The notes under the pieces are model-generated. The model searched no databases. It worked only from the letters and a program-made list of their open reading frames with translations, and was not told where the DNA came from. This document shows positions 28,704 to 38,460 of a DNA stretch of 64,000 nt, in pieces. This stretch comes from Pseudomonas putida. GTDB lineage: Bacteria; Pseudomonadota; Gammaproteobacteria; Pseudomonadales; Pseudomonadaceae. The stretch spans positions 166,770 to 230,769 of the forward strand of contig NZ_JANHLE010000006.1 in NCBI RefSeq assembly GCF_028682475.1, written 5' to 3'. Within the stretch, counting starts at the first letter, position 1. Every line of letters starts with the position of its first letter. The translations under genes were made by a program, and so were the position numbers.

Positions 28704-29171
28704 TCAGCTGGTGATGGCAGGCTTGCGCAGACGCCAGGCCATGATCAGCCACACCGCGGTGACACCAGCGAATTTCGAGGCCAGGGCAGTACCGGCCACC
28801 ACCGGGGTCAAGGCCCCGATCATGCCGAAGAAAATGAACGTGTCGGTCGGGATACTCAGCGCCGAACTCAACCATAGGCGGTCGTGCAGCGGCCGTTTGG
28901 TAATGCTGAAGACCAGCCAGTCGATCAGCTCGGAAACCGCGAACGCGCTGGCACTGGCCAGGGCAATGGCCGGTTCGGAGGTGACATAGGACAGCACCAG
29001 CGCCACCAGCATGGCGACCAGGGCGCCGTGGCCGTAGCGGGTCTGCACCATGTCACGGAGGATAAACACCAGCCCGCCCCAGGCAGACCAGATCACGTCC
29101 AGGTGCGGGGCACTGGAAAAGGCGTAGTTGATCAGCACGACACTGCTGATGTAGGCAATCAGAAAAGGCAT
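28704..29171 (-). CDS. VUT-family (queuosine precursor transporter-like) membrane protein
   Basis: A 155-residue protein with about five hydrophobic helices. It resembles the short VUT/ECF group to which the queuosine precursor transporter YhhQ belongs (SSAPHLDVIWSAWGGLVFIL, ASAFAVSELIDWLVFSIT, SIPTDTFIFFGMIG). Uptake of a 7-deazaguanine precursor is the family-level guess. No queuosine gene is nearby to support it. Confidence 0.72.
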   Translation of the reverse strand: MPFLIAYISSVVLINYAFSSAPHLDVIWSAWGGLVFILRDMVQTRYGHGALVAMLVALVLSYVTSEPAIALASASAFAVSELIDWLVFSITKRPLHDRLWLSSALSIPTDTFIFFGMIGALTPVVAGTALASKFAGVTAVWLIMAWRLRKPAITS

Positions 29172-29234
29172 GGGATAGACCGCTGGGCAAGCCCTACAGG
29201 GTACTTGAGCGGCCGCTTGCGGCCAAGTGCCGGA

Positions 29235-29447
29235 TCAGCACGCGCTGCTGGCGACGCTGAAGATCAGCCCCGCCGCCACTGCCCGCTCGTGGCACAGCTT
29301 CAGCACCTGGCGGCGTTCGCTGTTGTCCATCCGTCCCCAGCGGGTGATTTCCGCTGCGCTGCGCTGACAACCGGTGCAGATGTCGGCCTCATCCAGGGCG
29401 CAAATGTGCACACAGGGCGAGGCGACCGGACGCTCACTGCTACTCAT
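29235..29447 (-). CDS. DUF1289 small cysteine-rich protein
   Basis: A 70-residue protein with the DUF1289 pattern: SPCVHICALDEADICTGC gives Cys-x3-Cys-x7-Cys-x2-Cys, then RTxxEI-like text and a WxxM motif. The four cysteines could bind zinc or an iron-sulfur cluster; the role is unknown. Its ATG (29447) shares a base with the TGA of the carbonic anhydrase gene (TGATG), so translation is probably coupled. Confidence 0.8.
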   Translation of the reverse strand: MSSSERPVASPCVHICALDEADICTGCQRSAAEITRWGRMDNSERRQVLKLCHERAVAAGLIFSVASSAC

Positions 29448-29971
29448 CAATCCTCCTGCGGGGCCAGATCGCGGGCGTAGCGCTCGGCGTTATGCACGTA
29501 ATGCGCGGCGCTGGCTTCGAGCATTTTCTTCTGCGCCTCGGTCAGTTCGCGCACGACCTTGCCGGGCGAGCCCATCACCAGCGAGCCGTCGGGAATTTCC
29601 TTGCCTTCGGGAATCAGCGCATTGGCGCCGATGATGCAGTATTTGCCGATGCGCGCACCGTTGAGGATCACCGCATTGATGCCGACCAGGCTGTAATCAC
29701 CGACGCTGCAGCCATGCAGCATGGCGTTGTGACCGATGGTCACCCCTTTGCCCAGGGTCAGCGGCGAGCCCATGTCGGTATGCATCACGGTACCGTCCTG
29801 AACGTTGCTGTTCTCGCCGATGTCGATCAGTTCGTTGTCGCCGCGCAACACTGCGCCAAACCAGACGTTGGCGCCCGCCTGCAGGCGTACTTTACCGATC
29901 AGCGTGGCAGTGGGCGCCGCCCAGCTGCGTGGATGGGTTTCGACGCGCAGGTCGCCCAGACGGTATTTCAT
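29447..29971 (-). CDS. Gamma carbonic anhydrase family protein
   Basis: A 174-residue left-handed beta-helix (hexapeptide repeat) protein. His64, His81 and His86 ([17 protein letters not shown]) fit the three zinc ligands of the gamma class. The start at 29971 ([14 protein letters not shown]) is the family N-terminus; the open frame before it overlaps the next gene. Members include YrdA and PaaY-like proteins; carbonic anhydrase activity is not assured in this subgroup. Confidence 0.88.
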   Translation of the reverse strand: MKYRLGDLRVETHPRSWAAPTATLIGKVRLQAGANVWFGAVLRGDNELIDIGENSNVQDGTVMHTDMGSPLTLGKGVTIGHNAMLHGCSVGDYSLVGINAVILNGARIGKYCIIGANALIPEGKEIPDGSLVMGSPGKVVRELTEAQKKMLEASAAHYVHNAERYARDLAPQED

Positions 29972-30014
29972 GCGTGGTTCCTCACGGTGCGGCAGTGGTG
30001 GCGGGTGAGCCCGC

Positions 30015-30614
30015 TCAAATTGGAATGAAGCGCTCAGGCGGTTTGTGCAGATTGATGTCGGCATCGTAAAGCAAGTTGACCAGTTCGACGATCATGATCG
30101 CCGACAGCCCCCAGATCTTGTACTCGCCAAATCGGTAGCTGGGCACGTACCAGCTGCGCCCCTGGTAATCGATCCGGTGGGTGTGGTCGCGCGGGTCCTG
30201 GCGGAAGAACTCCAGCGGCACGGTGAACACCGCGGCGATTTCAGCATCATTGGCCTGGTACTCGACATAATCGGGAATCAGGCCGACGAAAGGCGTGACC
30301 TTCAGGCCATGCAACGAGATCAGCGGGCTCAAGGGACCAATGATTTCCACCAGGCCTGGCGGCAGACCGATCTCTTCTTCGGCCTCGCGCAGAGCGGTAA
30401 ACACCAGATCAGGGTCATCCGGGTCGCGGCGTCCGCCGGGGAACGCCACTTCACCACCATGGGTCGACAAACCCTTGGCGCGCAAGGTCAACACCAGTTC
30501 AGGCTCTTCACTGCGGGTAATCGGCAATAACACGGCGGCCTCGGGAAAACGACGATCGGTTTCCAGGGTGCCTGGCGTATGACTGCTCACGCGGCGAAGT
30601 AGCTCGTCCAGCAT
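30015..30614 (-). CDS. Nudix hydrolase, CoA pyrophosphatase type (NudL/YeaB)
   Basis: A 199-residue Nudix protein. Residues 44-61 ([18 protein letters not shown]) match the CoA pyrophosphatase signature, followed by the Nudix box with REAEEE (76-81). It should split CoA into 3',5'-ADP and phosphopantetheine. The start at 30614 (MLDELLRRV) is chosen; an upstream extension of 38 codons would enter the divergent intergenic region. It lies 43 bases upstream of the carbonic anhydrase gene. Confidence 0.87.
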   Translation of the reverse strand: MLDELLRRVSSHTPGTLETDRRFPEAAVLLPITRSEEPELVLTLRAKGLSTHGGEVAFPGGRRDPDDPDLVFTALREAEEEIGLPPGLVEIIGPLSPLISLHGLKVTPFVGLIPDYVEYQANDAEIAAVFTVPLEFFRQDPRDHTHRIDYQGRSWYVPSYRFGEYKIWGLSAIMIVELVNLLYDADINLHKPPERFIPI

Positions 30615-30747
30615 TGCTCTCTCTCGATTCCAAAGCATGACCTGCATGATGCACCAAAGCCGCGAGCCGCCCAAGCCCCGAGATGAACCGGCTTGCAGCC
30701 GCGGTGAAAGTCGCGCCAAGATAAGCACAACCTATAGGAATAAAAGC

Positions 30748-31302
30748 ATGAAATTCTGCAGTGCGTGCGGCAATCCGGTAATTCAGCGTATTCCCGAGGG
30801 CGATACCCGCCTGCGCTATGTCTGCGATCACTGCCAGACCATCCATTACCAGAACCCCAATATCGTCGCCGGCGTGCTGCCGATCTGGGGCAGTCAGGTG
30901 CTGTTGTGCCGCCGCGCCATCGAGCCGCGCCGCGGCTACTGGACCCTGCCCGCCGGGTTCATGGAGAACGGCGAAACCCTGGAGCAGGCCGCCCGCCGCG
31001 AAACCGTCGAGGAAGCCTGTGCCCGCGTCGGGCAGATGAGCCTGTACCAGCTGTTCGACCTGCCGCATATCAACCAGGTGCACGTGTTCTTTCGCGCCGA
31101 GCTTGCCGACCTGGACTTTGCAGTCGGCGTCGAGAGCCTGGAAGTGCGACTTTTCGATGAAATTGAAATCCCGTGGGACGAGCTGGCTTTCCGCACCGTC
31201 AGTCGTACCCTAAAATGCTACTATCGTGACCGCATCGAGCAGTCGTACCCGATTGGCAACGAATGTCTGCCACCTATGCTCGTCCCGTCGCCCAACACCT
31301 AG
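30748..31302 (+). CDS. Nudix hydrolase with N-terminal zinc ribbon
   Basis: A 184-residue protein. N-terminal CSACG...CDHC (Cys4, Cys7, Cys27, Cys30) forms a zinc ribbon, then a Nudix domain with GYWTLPAGFMENGETLEQAA leading into RRETVEEA. This arrangement recalls NudC-like NADH/decapping pyrophosphatases but is shorter; the substrate is unknown. A TAGGAA site precedes the ATG at 30748. The 133-base gap to the divergent Nudix gene must hold both promoters. Confidence 0.82.
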   Translation: MKFCSACGNPVIQRIPEGDTRLRYVCDHCQTIHYQNPNIVAGVLPIWGSQVLLCRRAIEPRRGYWTLPAGFMENGETLEQAARRETVEEACARVGQMSLYQLFDLPHINQVHVFFRAELADLDFAVGVESLEVRLFDEIEIPWDELAFRTVSRTLKCYYRDRIEQSYPIGNECLPPMLVPSPNT

Positions 31303-31321
31303 TTTTCAGGGATATCGTTTC

Positions 31322-31879
31322 ATGCGCTGGTTGTTTGCCCTTTTCTGCCTCAGTGTGACATCGGTGTCCCAGGCAGCGTTTACCGAAACGATCGTGACCA
31401 AACCGATCGAGAAGGTCGCGCCCTCGCCGCTCCAGCTCAAACCCGAGCATTCGGTGCTCATCGACAAGATTCTGGTACTCAAGTCGGAACGGCGCCTGCA
31501 ACTGATCAGCGCCGGCGCGCCGCTGAAAACCTACCGTATTTCGCTGGGCAAGCAGCCCAAGGGCCCCAAGCTGCGCGAGGGTGACAAACGCACCCCGGAA
31601 GGCCTCTACTGGATCGACTGGCGCAAGGAAAGTGACCGCTACAACCTGGCCATGCACGTGTCCTATCCGAACATCAGCGATTCGGCACGGGCCCGGCGTG
31701 AAGGCGTACCGCCCGGCGGCATGATCATGATCCATGGAACGCCGCTGGACGAAGAATACCCTGAAGAGTTCTTCCATACCCTGGACTGGACCGAAGGCTG
31801 TATCGCCATGACCAACCGCGACATGCGCGAGGTCTGGGACATGGTGCCCGACGGCACGCTGATCGAAATTCGCCCCTGA
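31322..31879 (+). CDS. L,D-transpeptidase (YkuD domain)
   Basis: A 185-residue exported protein with a signal peptide (1-18, cleavage near SQA) and a YkuD domain. Catalytic residues are His138 (MIHGTP) and Cys160 in WTEGCIAMTN. Such enzymes form 3-3 cross-links in peptidoglycan or attach proteins to it; some act as endopeptidases. The ATG at 31322 begins the signal peptide; the open frame reaches 31226 inside the Nudix gene. It is probably cotranscribed with that gene (19-base gap). Confidence 0.88.
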   Translation: MRWLFALFCLSVTSVSQAAFTETIVTKPIEKVAPSPLQLKPEHSVLIDKILVLKSERRLQLISAGAPLKTYRISLGKQPKGPKLREGDKRTPEGLYWIDWRKESDRYNLAMHVSYPNISDSARARREGVPPGGMIMIHGTPLDEEYPEEFFHTLDWTEGCIAMTNRDMREVWDMVPDGTLIEIRP

Positions 31880-31899
31880 TCGCTCATTGCCTACTGGCG

Positions 31900-31918
31900 T
31901 CCGGCGCGCTGCGCCGGA
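31900..31918. terminator. Hairpin after the L,D-transpeptidase gene
   Basis: A perfect 8-bp stem TCCGGCGC / GCGCCGGA with a three-base loop, 20 bases past the stop codon. No T run follows, so termination is uncertain. Confidence 0.45.
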
Positions 31919-31985
31919 AATTCCCTACTCAGCTCAAGCCTCCTTCCTACAGGGCTAACAGCCCTGTCTCGCATCCATACGAATA

Positions 31986-32055
31986 GTAGCGTCCATAGAA
32001 TCCGTTCAACCGGATAACCGACTGGGTTCCCGACACCCAGCCCCCTGGACGCTAC
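31986..32055 (+). promoter_or_regulatory. Predicted three-way-junction leader element before the TpsB gene
   Basis: The outer 10-bp stem GTAGCGTCCA (31986-31995) pairs with TGGACGCTAC (32046-32055). Inside lie two hairpins: ATCCG/CGGAT (32000-32015, loop TTCAAC) and CTGGGT/ACCCAG (32022-32040, loop TCCCGAC). The element ends three bases before the ATG at 32059 and covers the space where a ribosome binding site would be, and no purine-rich site is visible there. It could be an RNA control element for translation, or a DNA-level inverted repeat. I do not recognise a known family. Confidence 0.5.
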
Positions 32056-32058
32056 GCT

Positions 32059-33774
32059 ATGTCCCATTTCTTCAGCAATACGGTTGCACGCCTGTATCCG
32101 CGGCAATCGAGCGGGTTTGTCCTGGCCATAGTGGGCCTTTTTCTGTGGTCCGCACAATCAGCTGCATCTGACAGTCATCCAGCGCTGCAGCAGCTTCAGG
32201 ATCAGCGCCTGCAGCGCGAACAGCTGGAGCAACGCCAGCGTCTGCGCACGCTGCAACGCGCCGATGAGCCGGTACCTGCGGCCCAAGCACCACCCGAGCC
32301 CATCGACGCTGGCCAGTGCTGGCCGTTACAAGGCGTCCGCCTAGCGGGTAATCGACAACTGTCGTCCGCCGAATTGCGCATAGCCCTGCAACCGCTGATC
32401 AAGCCTTGCATGAGTCCGGCACAGATCAATCGGGTGCTGAAAACCATCACCCAGCGCTACGTGCAAGCCGGTTATCTGGCCAGCCGCCCCTATCTCGCCG
32501 AGCGCCCGGTGCCGGGGGGCACACTGGACATCGTGATCATCGAAGGCTTTGTCGAGTCAATCGAGCTATCGGACCCCGACCTGCCGCTCTCCCTGAACAG
32601 CGCCTTTCCTTCGCTGCTGGGTCAACCCCTGCGCCTGACCGAACTGGAACAGGGCATGGACCAGTTGAACCGCCTCAAGGCGTTCGACCTCGGCGCCGAT
32701 ATCGTCCCCGGCAGTACCCAGGGCGCCAGCCGCATCATCATTGCGCCCAGAAAGATCAATGCCCGCTGGCACCTGGGCAGCACCCTCGACAATCGCGGCA
32801 GCACACAGACCGGGCGCGAGCGCCTGGGCCTCAACCTCAGCCTGGACAGCCCCCTGCAGCTCAATGACTTCGTGCTGCTGTCCGCCAATTCCAGCCTCCA
32901 GCAAGGCCCCAGCTATAGCCGTGGCTATGGCCTGTATTACAGCATCCCTTATGGCCCCTGGAGCTACGCCCTGGCGGTCAATCAATTGCACTACCAGGCC
33001 AGGCTTCCCGGTCGACGTCTGAAAACCAGCGGCCAGAGCGACTTTTACAGCCTGGGCCTTGAGCGCAATCTGTGGCGCAATCAACAGGGTTTGCTCAGCA
33101 GCAGCCTGCGCCTGGAGCACAAGCGCCTGGACAATCACCTGGCCAATCAACGCCTGCAACTGCAAAGCCCGACACTCAGCAGCGTTGAAGCCGGCCTCAA
33201 TCTGCTCTGGCTCGACAGCGGTCTGTGGAGCGCCTACCTGGGTGTGGGCCAGGGTCTGGACTGGTTCGGTGCCGACCGCCAAGCGTTGCGCCGCAATGCG
33301 CCACAGCCGCAGTTTCACAAGTACCGCGCCAACCTGCTGCACATCCGCCAGGGCCGCGACCCAAACTGGCCATGGCGCTGGCAGAGCGAGCTGAACCTGC
33401 AATACAGCCCCGACGTCTTGCCTGCCGTCGAACAGCAACAGCTGAGTGACAACGCGGCGGTGCGCGGTTTTCGCCAACACCTGGTCGCCGGATCCAGCGG
33501 CGCGATCTGGCGCAACAGCCTGAGCCAACCCCTGGCCCTGGATTTACCCCTGGGCCTGGTCCTGCGACCGCAGCTGGGAGTGGATCTGGGCTGGAGCAAA
33601 TTCGACCATGGCCGTGCCCCGCAGCGACTGGCCGGCGCCCATGCCGGCCTGGAACTGAGCCTGCCCAACAGTCGCCTCAACCTTGATTACCAACGCGCCC
33701 TGCACGCCAGCGCAGCACATCGCCAAGACCTGGAAAGCGGTTACTGGCTGCTGGAATGGGTACTGAACATCTGA
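32059..33774 (+). CDS. Two-partner secretion outer-membrane transporter (TpsB, FhaC/ShlB family)
   Basis: A 571-residue outer-membrane protein. In order: signal peptide (to about 37); an N-terminal helix rich in Gln and Arg (QQLQDQRLQREQLEQRQ); POTRA1 (about 85-165, Cys87 and Cys117 likely paired); POTRA2 (about 166-230); and a 16-strand barrel to the C-terminus, which ends in aromatic/hydrophobic YWLLEWVLNI. The VRGF motif of loop L6 is at 468-471. It exports the TpsA protein encoded 27 bases downstream. Confidence 0.92.
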   Translation: MSHFFSNTVARLYPRQSSGFVLAIVGLFLWSAQSAASDSHPALQQLQDQRLQREQLEQRQRLRTLQRADEPVPAAQAPPEPIDAGQCWPLQGVRLAGNRQLSSAELRIALQPLIKPCMSPAQINRVLKTITQRYVQAGYLASRPYLAERPVPGGTLDIVIIEGFVESIELSDPDLPLSLNSAFPSLLGQPLRLTELEQGMDQLNRLKAFDLGADIVPGSTQGASRIIIAPRKINARWHLGSTLDNRGSTQTGRERLGLNLSLDSPLQLNDFVLLSANSSLQQGPSYSRGYGLYYSIPYGPWSYALAVNQLHYQARLPGRRLKTSGQSDFYSLGLERNLWRNQQGLLSSSLRLEHKRLDNHLANQRLQLQSPTLSSVEAGLNLLWLDSGLWSAYLGVGQGLDWFGADRQALRRNAPQPQFHKYRANLLHIRQGRDPNWPWRWQSELNLQYSPDVLPAVEQQQLSDNAAVRGFRQHLVAGSSGAIWRNSLSQPLALDLPLGLVLRPQLGVDLGWSKFDHGRAPQRLAGAHAGLELSLPNSRLNLDYQRALHASAAHRQDLESGYWLLEWVLNI

Positions 33775-33801
33775 TGCCCCCAACAAAAAAGAGAGAAAAT
33801 C

Positions 33802-36800
33802 ATGATGTCCACTAAAACCCGATCCCCCTCTCCCGCCTTTGCCCGGCTCGGCCCCAATCATCTGCGCTGGATGATTGCCCTGTGCTTGCTTACGCCCTAC
33901 ATCAGTGCCGCTGAAAATGGCCTGCAGCCCATTGCCGGCGTTGGCGGCACACCGTTGATCAGCGAGCAGCACGGCGTGCCGGTCATCGATATCGTCGCCC
34001 CCAACGCCGGCGGTCTGTCGCACAACCAATTCCTCGACTACAACGTCAACACGCCCGGGGTTGTCCTCAATAACGCGCTGCAAGCCGGACAATCTCAACT
34101 GGCCGGGGCCCTGGCAGCCAATCCACAGTTTCAGGGCCAGGCCGCCTCGACCATCCTCAATGAAGTCGTCAGCCGCAATGCCTCACGCATCGAGGGCGCC
34201 CAGGAGATTTTTGGCCGCCCTGCCGACTACATACTGGCCAACCCGAACGGCATCACCCTCAACGGCGGCAGCTTCATCAACACCACCCGTGCCGGCTTTC
34301 TGGTGGGTACCCCCGAGCTGGATGGCCAGCGCCTCGACCACCTCGACACCCGCAATGCCAACGGCACCTTGCAGGTTCTGCAGAACGGCCTGAGCAACCT
34401 CGACGGCGCCCTCGAGCTAATTGCCCCGCGAATCGACAGCCAGGGCCCGCTCACTGCCCGTGACGACCTGAGCCTGACGGTTGGACGCAATCTTCTCGAT
34501 AACGCCGACCGACACGTGATCGACCACCTTGCAGCGCCCACCGCCAGTGTCGACGCCAACCTGTTCGGCGCGATGCAGGCCGGACGCATCAGGATTCTCA
34601 GCACCAACGAAGGTGCCGGGGTACGTATGGGTGCAAGCCAGCTGCAGGCCCGCGAAGGGATTGCCATCGACTCGCAGGGCGCGCTTGAAATCGCTGGCAC
34701 GACGCAACAGCGCAGCCAGTTGACCAGCGGACAAGGTACGGTGCACTTGAATGCCGCGCACGACCTCAGGCTGACGGCCGTCGAGATCAACGCCCCGCAG
34801 ATTCAGGCCAGGGCCGGGAAAAACCTGACCCTCGATAGCCAGATGCGCGAAGCGCTGAACCGCGAGCATGAACACCGCGAAGAACAATGGTGGTTCGTCA
34901 CCACCGAAACCTACGACCGCCAGACGACCCGCACCGACCGCGAGCAACTCGGCAGTCAGTTGCAGGCCAGCCAGGACATCAGCCTGGAAGCCGGCAAGGA
35001 TATCAATCTGGCTGCCGCCACGCTCACGGCCGAGGGTGATCTCAACCTGAAAGCAGGCGATGCGCTGAACATCCATGCCGGGATCGACAGTCACCAGGTC
35101 GACGAACAGATCCGTCATCGCAAGCACCTTTGGCGCGGTGACCAGGACAGCAGTCGATACCAGGAGCGTGCCAAGCCCAGCGCACTGAGCGGCAAACAGA
35201 TTTCCCTGACATCGACCGGACGCACGCAAATGCTGGGCAGCACCCTCAACAGCTCTGGCGATATCACCCTCAAAGCCGGTGCCGTGGAGGTCGCCGAGGT
35301 GTCCCTGAACAACACCCGACAGACCAAGGACTATCGAGGCGACCTGGTATCCGGCACCTTCTTTGGCCAGAACGAAAAAGCCGATGCTGACGGGCAAACC
35401 GCCAGCGGCAGTTCGATCCAGGCCGAGGGCGCACTGACCGTGGTGGCTGACCAGGTAAAAATCAAAGGTTCCAGGGTCAACAGCCAGGGCGACGCGCTGT
35501 TGCTCAGCAAGAAAGCTCTACTGACGGTCGAAGCGGCGCAGAGCCAGTCCTCCCTCAATCAGCACGAGAACGACAGCAAGCTGTTCGGTCTGATCGCGAA
35601 AAAAACCGACCGCCAGGAGCAACACAAGGATGTGCTGGTCAGCGACCTGGCATCGCAAAGCAACCTGCGCCTGGCCAGTGCCGATGAACTGCAAGTGCTT
35701 GGCGCCAACCTCAGCGCCGGGCAAAACCTGCAACTGCAGGCCAACAACGACATAACCGTCAGCAACGCGGAACAGTCACAGAGCACCACCACCCAAACGC
35801 AAAACCGGGGTTTCAGCGCCAACGCAAGCCAGACCCAGAAGGCCGGCGACGGCAAACCCGACTCACATCAGTACAATGCCTCGGTGGGCTATGAGGTCAA
35901 GCAGGTTGATACCAACCATACCGATAAAAGCCAGATAGCCAGCACCCTCAGCGCCGGGCAGGTGCAGATCAAGAGCCACAAGGACCTCAACATCAACGGT
36001 TCAAGTGTCAATGCGACGGCTGGCGATCTGCAGATCAACGCCCGCAACGTCAACCTGATCGCCCAGCATAACCAGCAGTCGAAACAAACCAGCACCACGC
36101 ACGATGGTGGAGGCCTCACGCTCAGTGGTGGTATCGACAACCTGGGCAGCGCGTTCGAAGGTCATCACCAGGAAAAGGTCCTCGAGGAGCTTTCAAGCCA
36201 GGCGCAACGAAGCAACCTTGCGGCCAGTGGCAACGTGCAGATCAACACCGACGCCTTAATCAACGAAGCCGCCAAGCTGACAGCCGGCCAGACCTTGACA
36301 CTCAATGCCGACACGCTGGAAAACCGCTCGGTAGACTATACCCAGTCGTCCAGGGTGAAAGAAAAAAACTGGCAGGCCAGCCTCGGAGCCAGCCTCGCCT
36401 ACCAAGACCTCACCCGCCCGATCGAGAACCTGATCATTGGCAAAGAGGCCAGTCGCTTCCAGCAGGCCGCCACTGAAGATGCACTGGCGCCGCCCAGCCT
36501 GGGCGCCGAGCTCAATGTCACGCACATGAACCGCGAGTCCAGCCAACAGTCCAGCACTGCACAGGTCGCCGAGCTGAAAGCGGCCAGTATCGACATCAAA
36601 GCCAAGACGATTGACGACGCCGGCACTCACTATCAGGCCGAACAGGGCCCCTTGTCGATCCAGGCCCAGTCCCATCGATTCACTGCCGCACAGGACAGCA
36701 GCAGCAACAGTGTCCGGCGCCTGGATGTCGAGGTTGGCGTCCGTGCCGATACCAGCACTGGCAGCGACATCAACCTGCGCCTCTCGGGCAAAGGTGGCTC

Positions 36801-38361
36801 GTTGCAACAGGACGAACTCAAGCAGACGGCCCGTCCCGGTAGCCTCTATGGGCAATCGGGTATCCAGATCCAGCTGGGCAGCGACGGCGCCTACGAAGGC
36901 ACCCGCTTCGATGCTGGCGACGGTTCGTTGAAACTGCTGGCCGACGGCAACCTGAGCCTGACCCAGGCCAACGACAGACAGCAGAGCAGCCTGAAACAAC
37001 TGGACGGCAACGCCTGGGCAAAAGGCGGCAACACACCGCTTGGCAATGCCCTGGAGCTGCGCGGTTACCTGGACCACAATGCACAGCAGAACGTCGACAC
37101 CCAGGCCCGAGTCGCCACGCTCGACGCCAAGGGCGATGTGCAACTGCAAGCTGGCGGTGCCCTCGAGCTGGTCGGTAACCGGATAGGCAGCAGCGCCGCC
37201 AAGGTTGGCAATATCAGTTTGCAAAGTGGCGCCAAGCTTGAGGTCACAGCAGCCACTGACACCCATCAGGCGCAAGGCAGCAAACTCGAGGGCGGCCTGG
37301 AGTTACAGGCCAAAGGCAGCGCCGATGGCAAAGGCGGCGGCGCAGGCGGCCACTTTGGCAGCGGGCGCATCGACGAGAATAGCAGCACCGCCAGCACAAG
37401 CGAGTGGTTTGCCAGCGATAAGCTGACCATTGGCAGTGCCGATAGCCAAGCCAATGCCGTGCAGCTGCAAGGGGTCAACGCCTCGGCAGCGCAGGTCGGT
37501 ATCAGCGCCACCAACGGCGGCCTACTGATCGAAGCGGCGCGTAGCACCGATAAACGTAACAACTTGGCCGTTACCGCCGGCGCAGGCATCAGTGCAGCCC
37601 CCGGCGCGAGCGCCGAGCAAAACCAGCGCGGACTCTATGCCCGGGCACAGCTGAACCTCGATAAACGCGACAACCTCACCCATGCAAACAGTCAGTGGCG
37701 TGCCGGCCAGATCACCCTCGCCAGCCTGACAGACACCCGTCTGGAAGGGGTACGCATGGACGCCGAACGTATTGACGGCCAGATTGGCGGCGATCTGAGG
37801 GTTACCAGTCGCCAGGACCGCGAGAATGCCCTGAAGGTGGACATCGACGCGGCTCTGAGCCAGGAAAAGAACCCTCAGGGTTTGCTCAACGCCGCCCGTG
37901 CGCTGTCAGGGCCATTCGCCAACAAGGTTGAGAAACACGTCGGGCCAGTCGTACAGAGCGCCGACCCGAAACTGTCACCGGCGCTCAAACTCAACATCGA
38001 GCACAGCCAACGCAAGAGCGTCGCCAGCCAAAGCCTGCTCAATGGTCGTGATGGTATTGCCCTGGCGGTCGGGGGTACGACAGCACTCTCCGGTGCACGT
38101 CTGCAAGCCGTCAACGGCAAGGTCGAACTGGGTAACGGTGCAGTCACCCAGGAAACCTTGAACGGTCGCGACTATCGCCGAGAGGTGAGTGTCAATGCTT
38201 CGAATGCGCCGGTGGATCTGGCCACGGGGCTAATCGATGCTTACCGGACGGCAGGCACCGGCAATGGCGAGAATTCGGTCGATCTCGGCCTGATTCGTAC
38301 CAGTGGGCATAATCACAGCAGCACCTTGGCATCGAGCATATCCGCCAAGCCTGGCAGTTAA
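33802..38361 (+). CDS. TpsA exoprotein, filamentous-haemagglutinin type, without toxin C-terminus
   Basis: A 1519-residue secreted protein. Signal peptide with long basic n-region (to about 37, ISAAEN); TPS secretion domain (about 40-280) with the diagnostic NPNGI at 147-151; then a long beta-helical stretch of haemagglutinin repeats rich in LxxxAGxxLxLxA-like text. It is short for the FhaB/CdiA class. I see no VENN pretoxin motif and no clear C-terminal toxin; no small immunity gene follows, only a REP variant. It may be an adhesin or biofilm factor rather than a contact-dependent inhibitor. ATG at 33802 or 33805, with GAGAG upstream. Confidence 0.88.
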   Translation: MMSTKTRSPSPAFARLGPNHLRWMIALCLLTPYISAAENGLQPIAGVGGTPLISEQHGVPVIDIVAPNAGGLSHNQFLDYNVNTPGVVLNNALQAGQSQLAGALAANPQFQGQAASTILNEVVSRNASRIEGAQEIFGRPADYILANPNGITLNGGSFINTTRAGFLVGTPELDGQRLDHLDTRNANGTLQVLQNGLSNLDGALELIAPRIDSQGPLTARDDLSLTVGRNLLDNADRHVIDHLAAPTASVDANLFGAMQAGRIRILSTNEGAGVRMGASQLQAREGIAIDSQGALEIAGTTQQRSQLTSGQGTVHLNAAHDLRLTAVEINAPQIQARAGKNLTLDSQMREALNREHEHREEQWWFVTTETYDRQTTRTDREQLGSQLQASQDISLEAGKDINLAAATLTAEGDLNLKAGDALNIHAGIDSHQVDEQIRHRKHLWRGDQDSSRYQERAKPSALSGKQISLTSTGRTQMLGSTLNSSGDITLKAGAVEVAEVSLNNTRQTKDYRGDLVSGTFFGQNEKADADGQTASGSSIQAEGALTVVADQVKIKGSRVNSQGDALLLSKKALLTVEAAQSQSSLNQHENDSKLFGLIAKKTDRQEQHKDVLVSDLASQSNLRLASADELQVLGANLSAGQNLQLQANNDITVSNAEQSQSTTTQTQNRGFSANASQTQKAGDGKPDSHQYNASVGYEVKQVDTNHTDKSQIASTLSAGQVQIKSHKDLNINGSSVNATAGDLQINARNVNLIAQHNQQSKQTSTTHDGGGLTLSGGIDNLGSAFEGHHQEKVLEELSSQAQRSNLAASGNVQINTDALINEAAKLTAGQTLTLNADTLENRSVDYTQSSRVKEKNWQASLGASLAYQDLTRPIENLIIGKEASRFQQAATEDALAPPSLGAELNVTHMNRESSQQSSTAQVAELKAASIDIKAKTIDDAGTHYQAEQGPLSIQAQSHRFTAAQDSSSNSVRRLDVEVGVRADTSTGSDINLRLSGKGGSLQQDELKQTARPGSLYGQSGIQIQLGSDGAYEGTRFDAGDGSLKLLADGNLSLTQANDRQQSSLKQLDGNAWAKGGNTPLGNALELRGYLDHNAQQNVDTQARVATLDAKGDVQLQAGGALELVGNRIGSSAAKVGNISLQSGAKLEVTAATDTHQAQGSKLEGGLELQAKGSADGKGGGAGGHFGSGRIDENSSTASTSEWFASDKLTIGSADSQANAVQLQGVNASAAQVGISATNGGLLIEAARSTDKRNNLAVTAGAGISAAPGASAEQNQRGLYARAQLNLDKRDNLTHANSQWRAGQITLASLTDTRLEGVRMDAERIDGQIGGDLRVTSRQDRENALKVDIDAALSQEKNPQGLLNAARALSGPFANKVEKHVGPVVQSADPKLSPALKLNIEHSQRKSVASQSLLNGRDGIALAVGGTTALSGARLQAVNGKVELGNGAVTQETLNGRDYRREVSVNASNAPVDLATGLIDAYRTAGTGNGENSVDLGLIRTSGHNHSSTLASSISAKPGS

Positions 38362-38404
38362 GTCGCCCAAACGCATCAGCCTGCTCCCACCGGCTGGATC
38401 AACC

Positions 38405-38443
38405 TGTGGGAGCGGCGGTGCGACGATTCGACTTGCCCCGCGA
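38405..38443. repeat. REP variant (type A, longer form)
   Basis: TGTGGGAGCGG, then a CGGTGCGACGATTCGA insert, then CTTGCCCCGCGAT: the two ends of the type A element with an expanded middle. A partial opposite arm (CTGCTCCCACCGG, about 38381-38393) lies upstream. Between the TpsA gene and the convergent Nif3-like gene. Confidence 0.7.
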
Positions 38444-38460
38444 TTAAAGCCGCAAAGGCC

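Noticed and set aside
31986..32055. The three-way-junction element as a tRNA gene
   Set aside because: It lacks the T-loop and anticodon-arm sequences and any CCA end; only the overall length resembles a tRNA.
33802..38361. CdiA contact-dependent toxin with immunity gene
   Set aside because: No pretoxin motif, no toxin tail and no small gene after it; only a REP variant follows.
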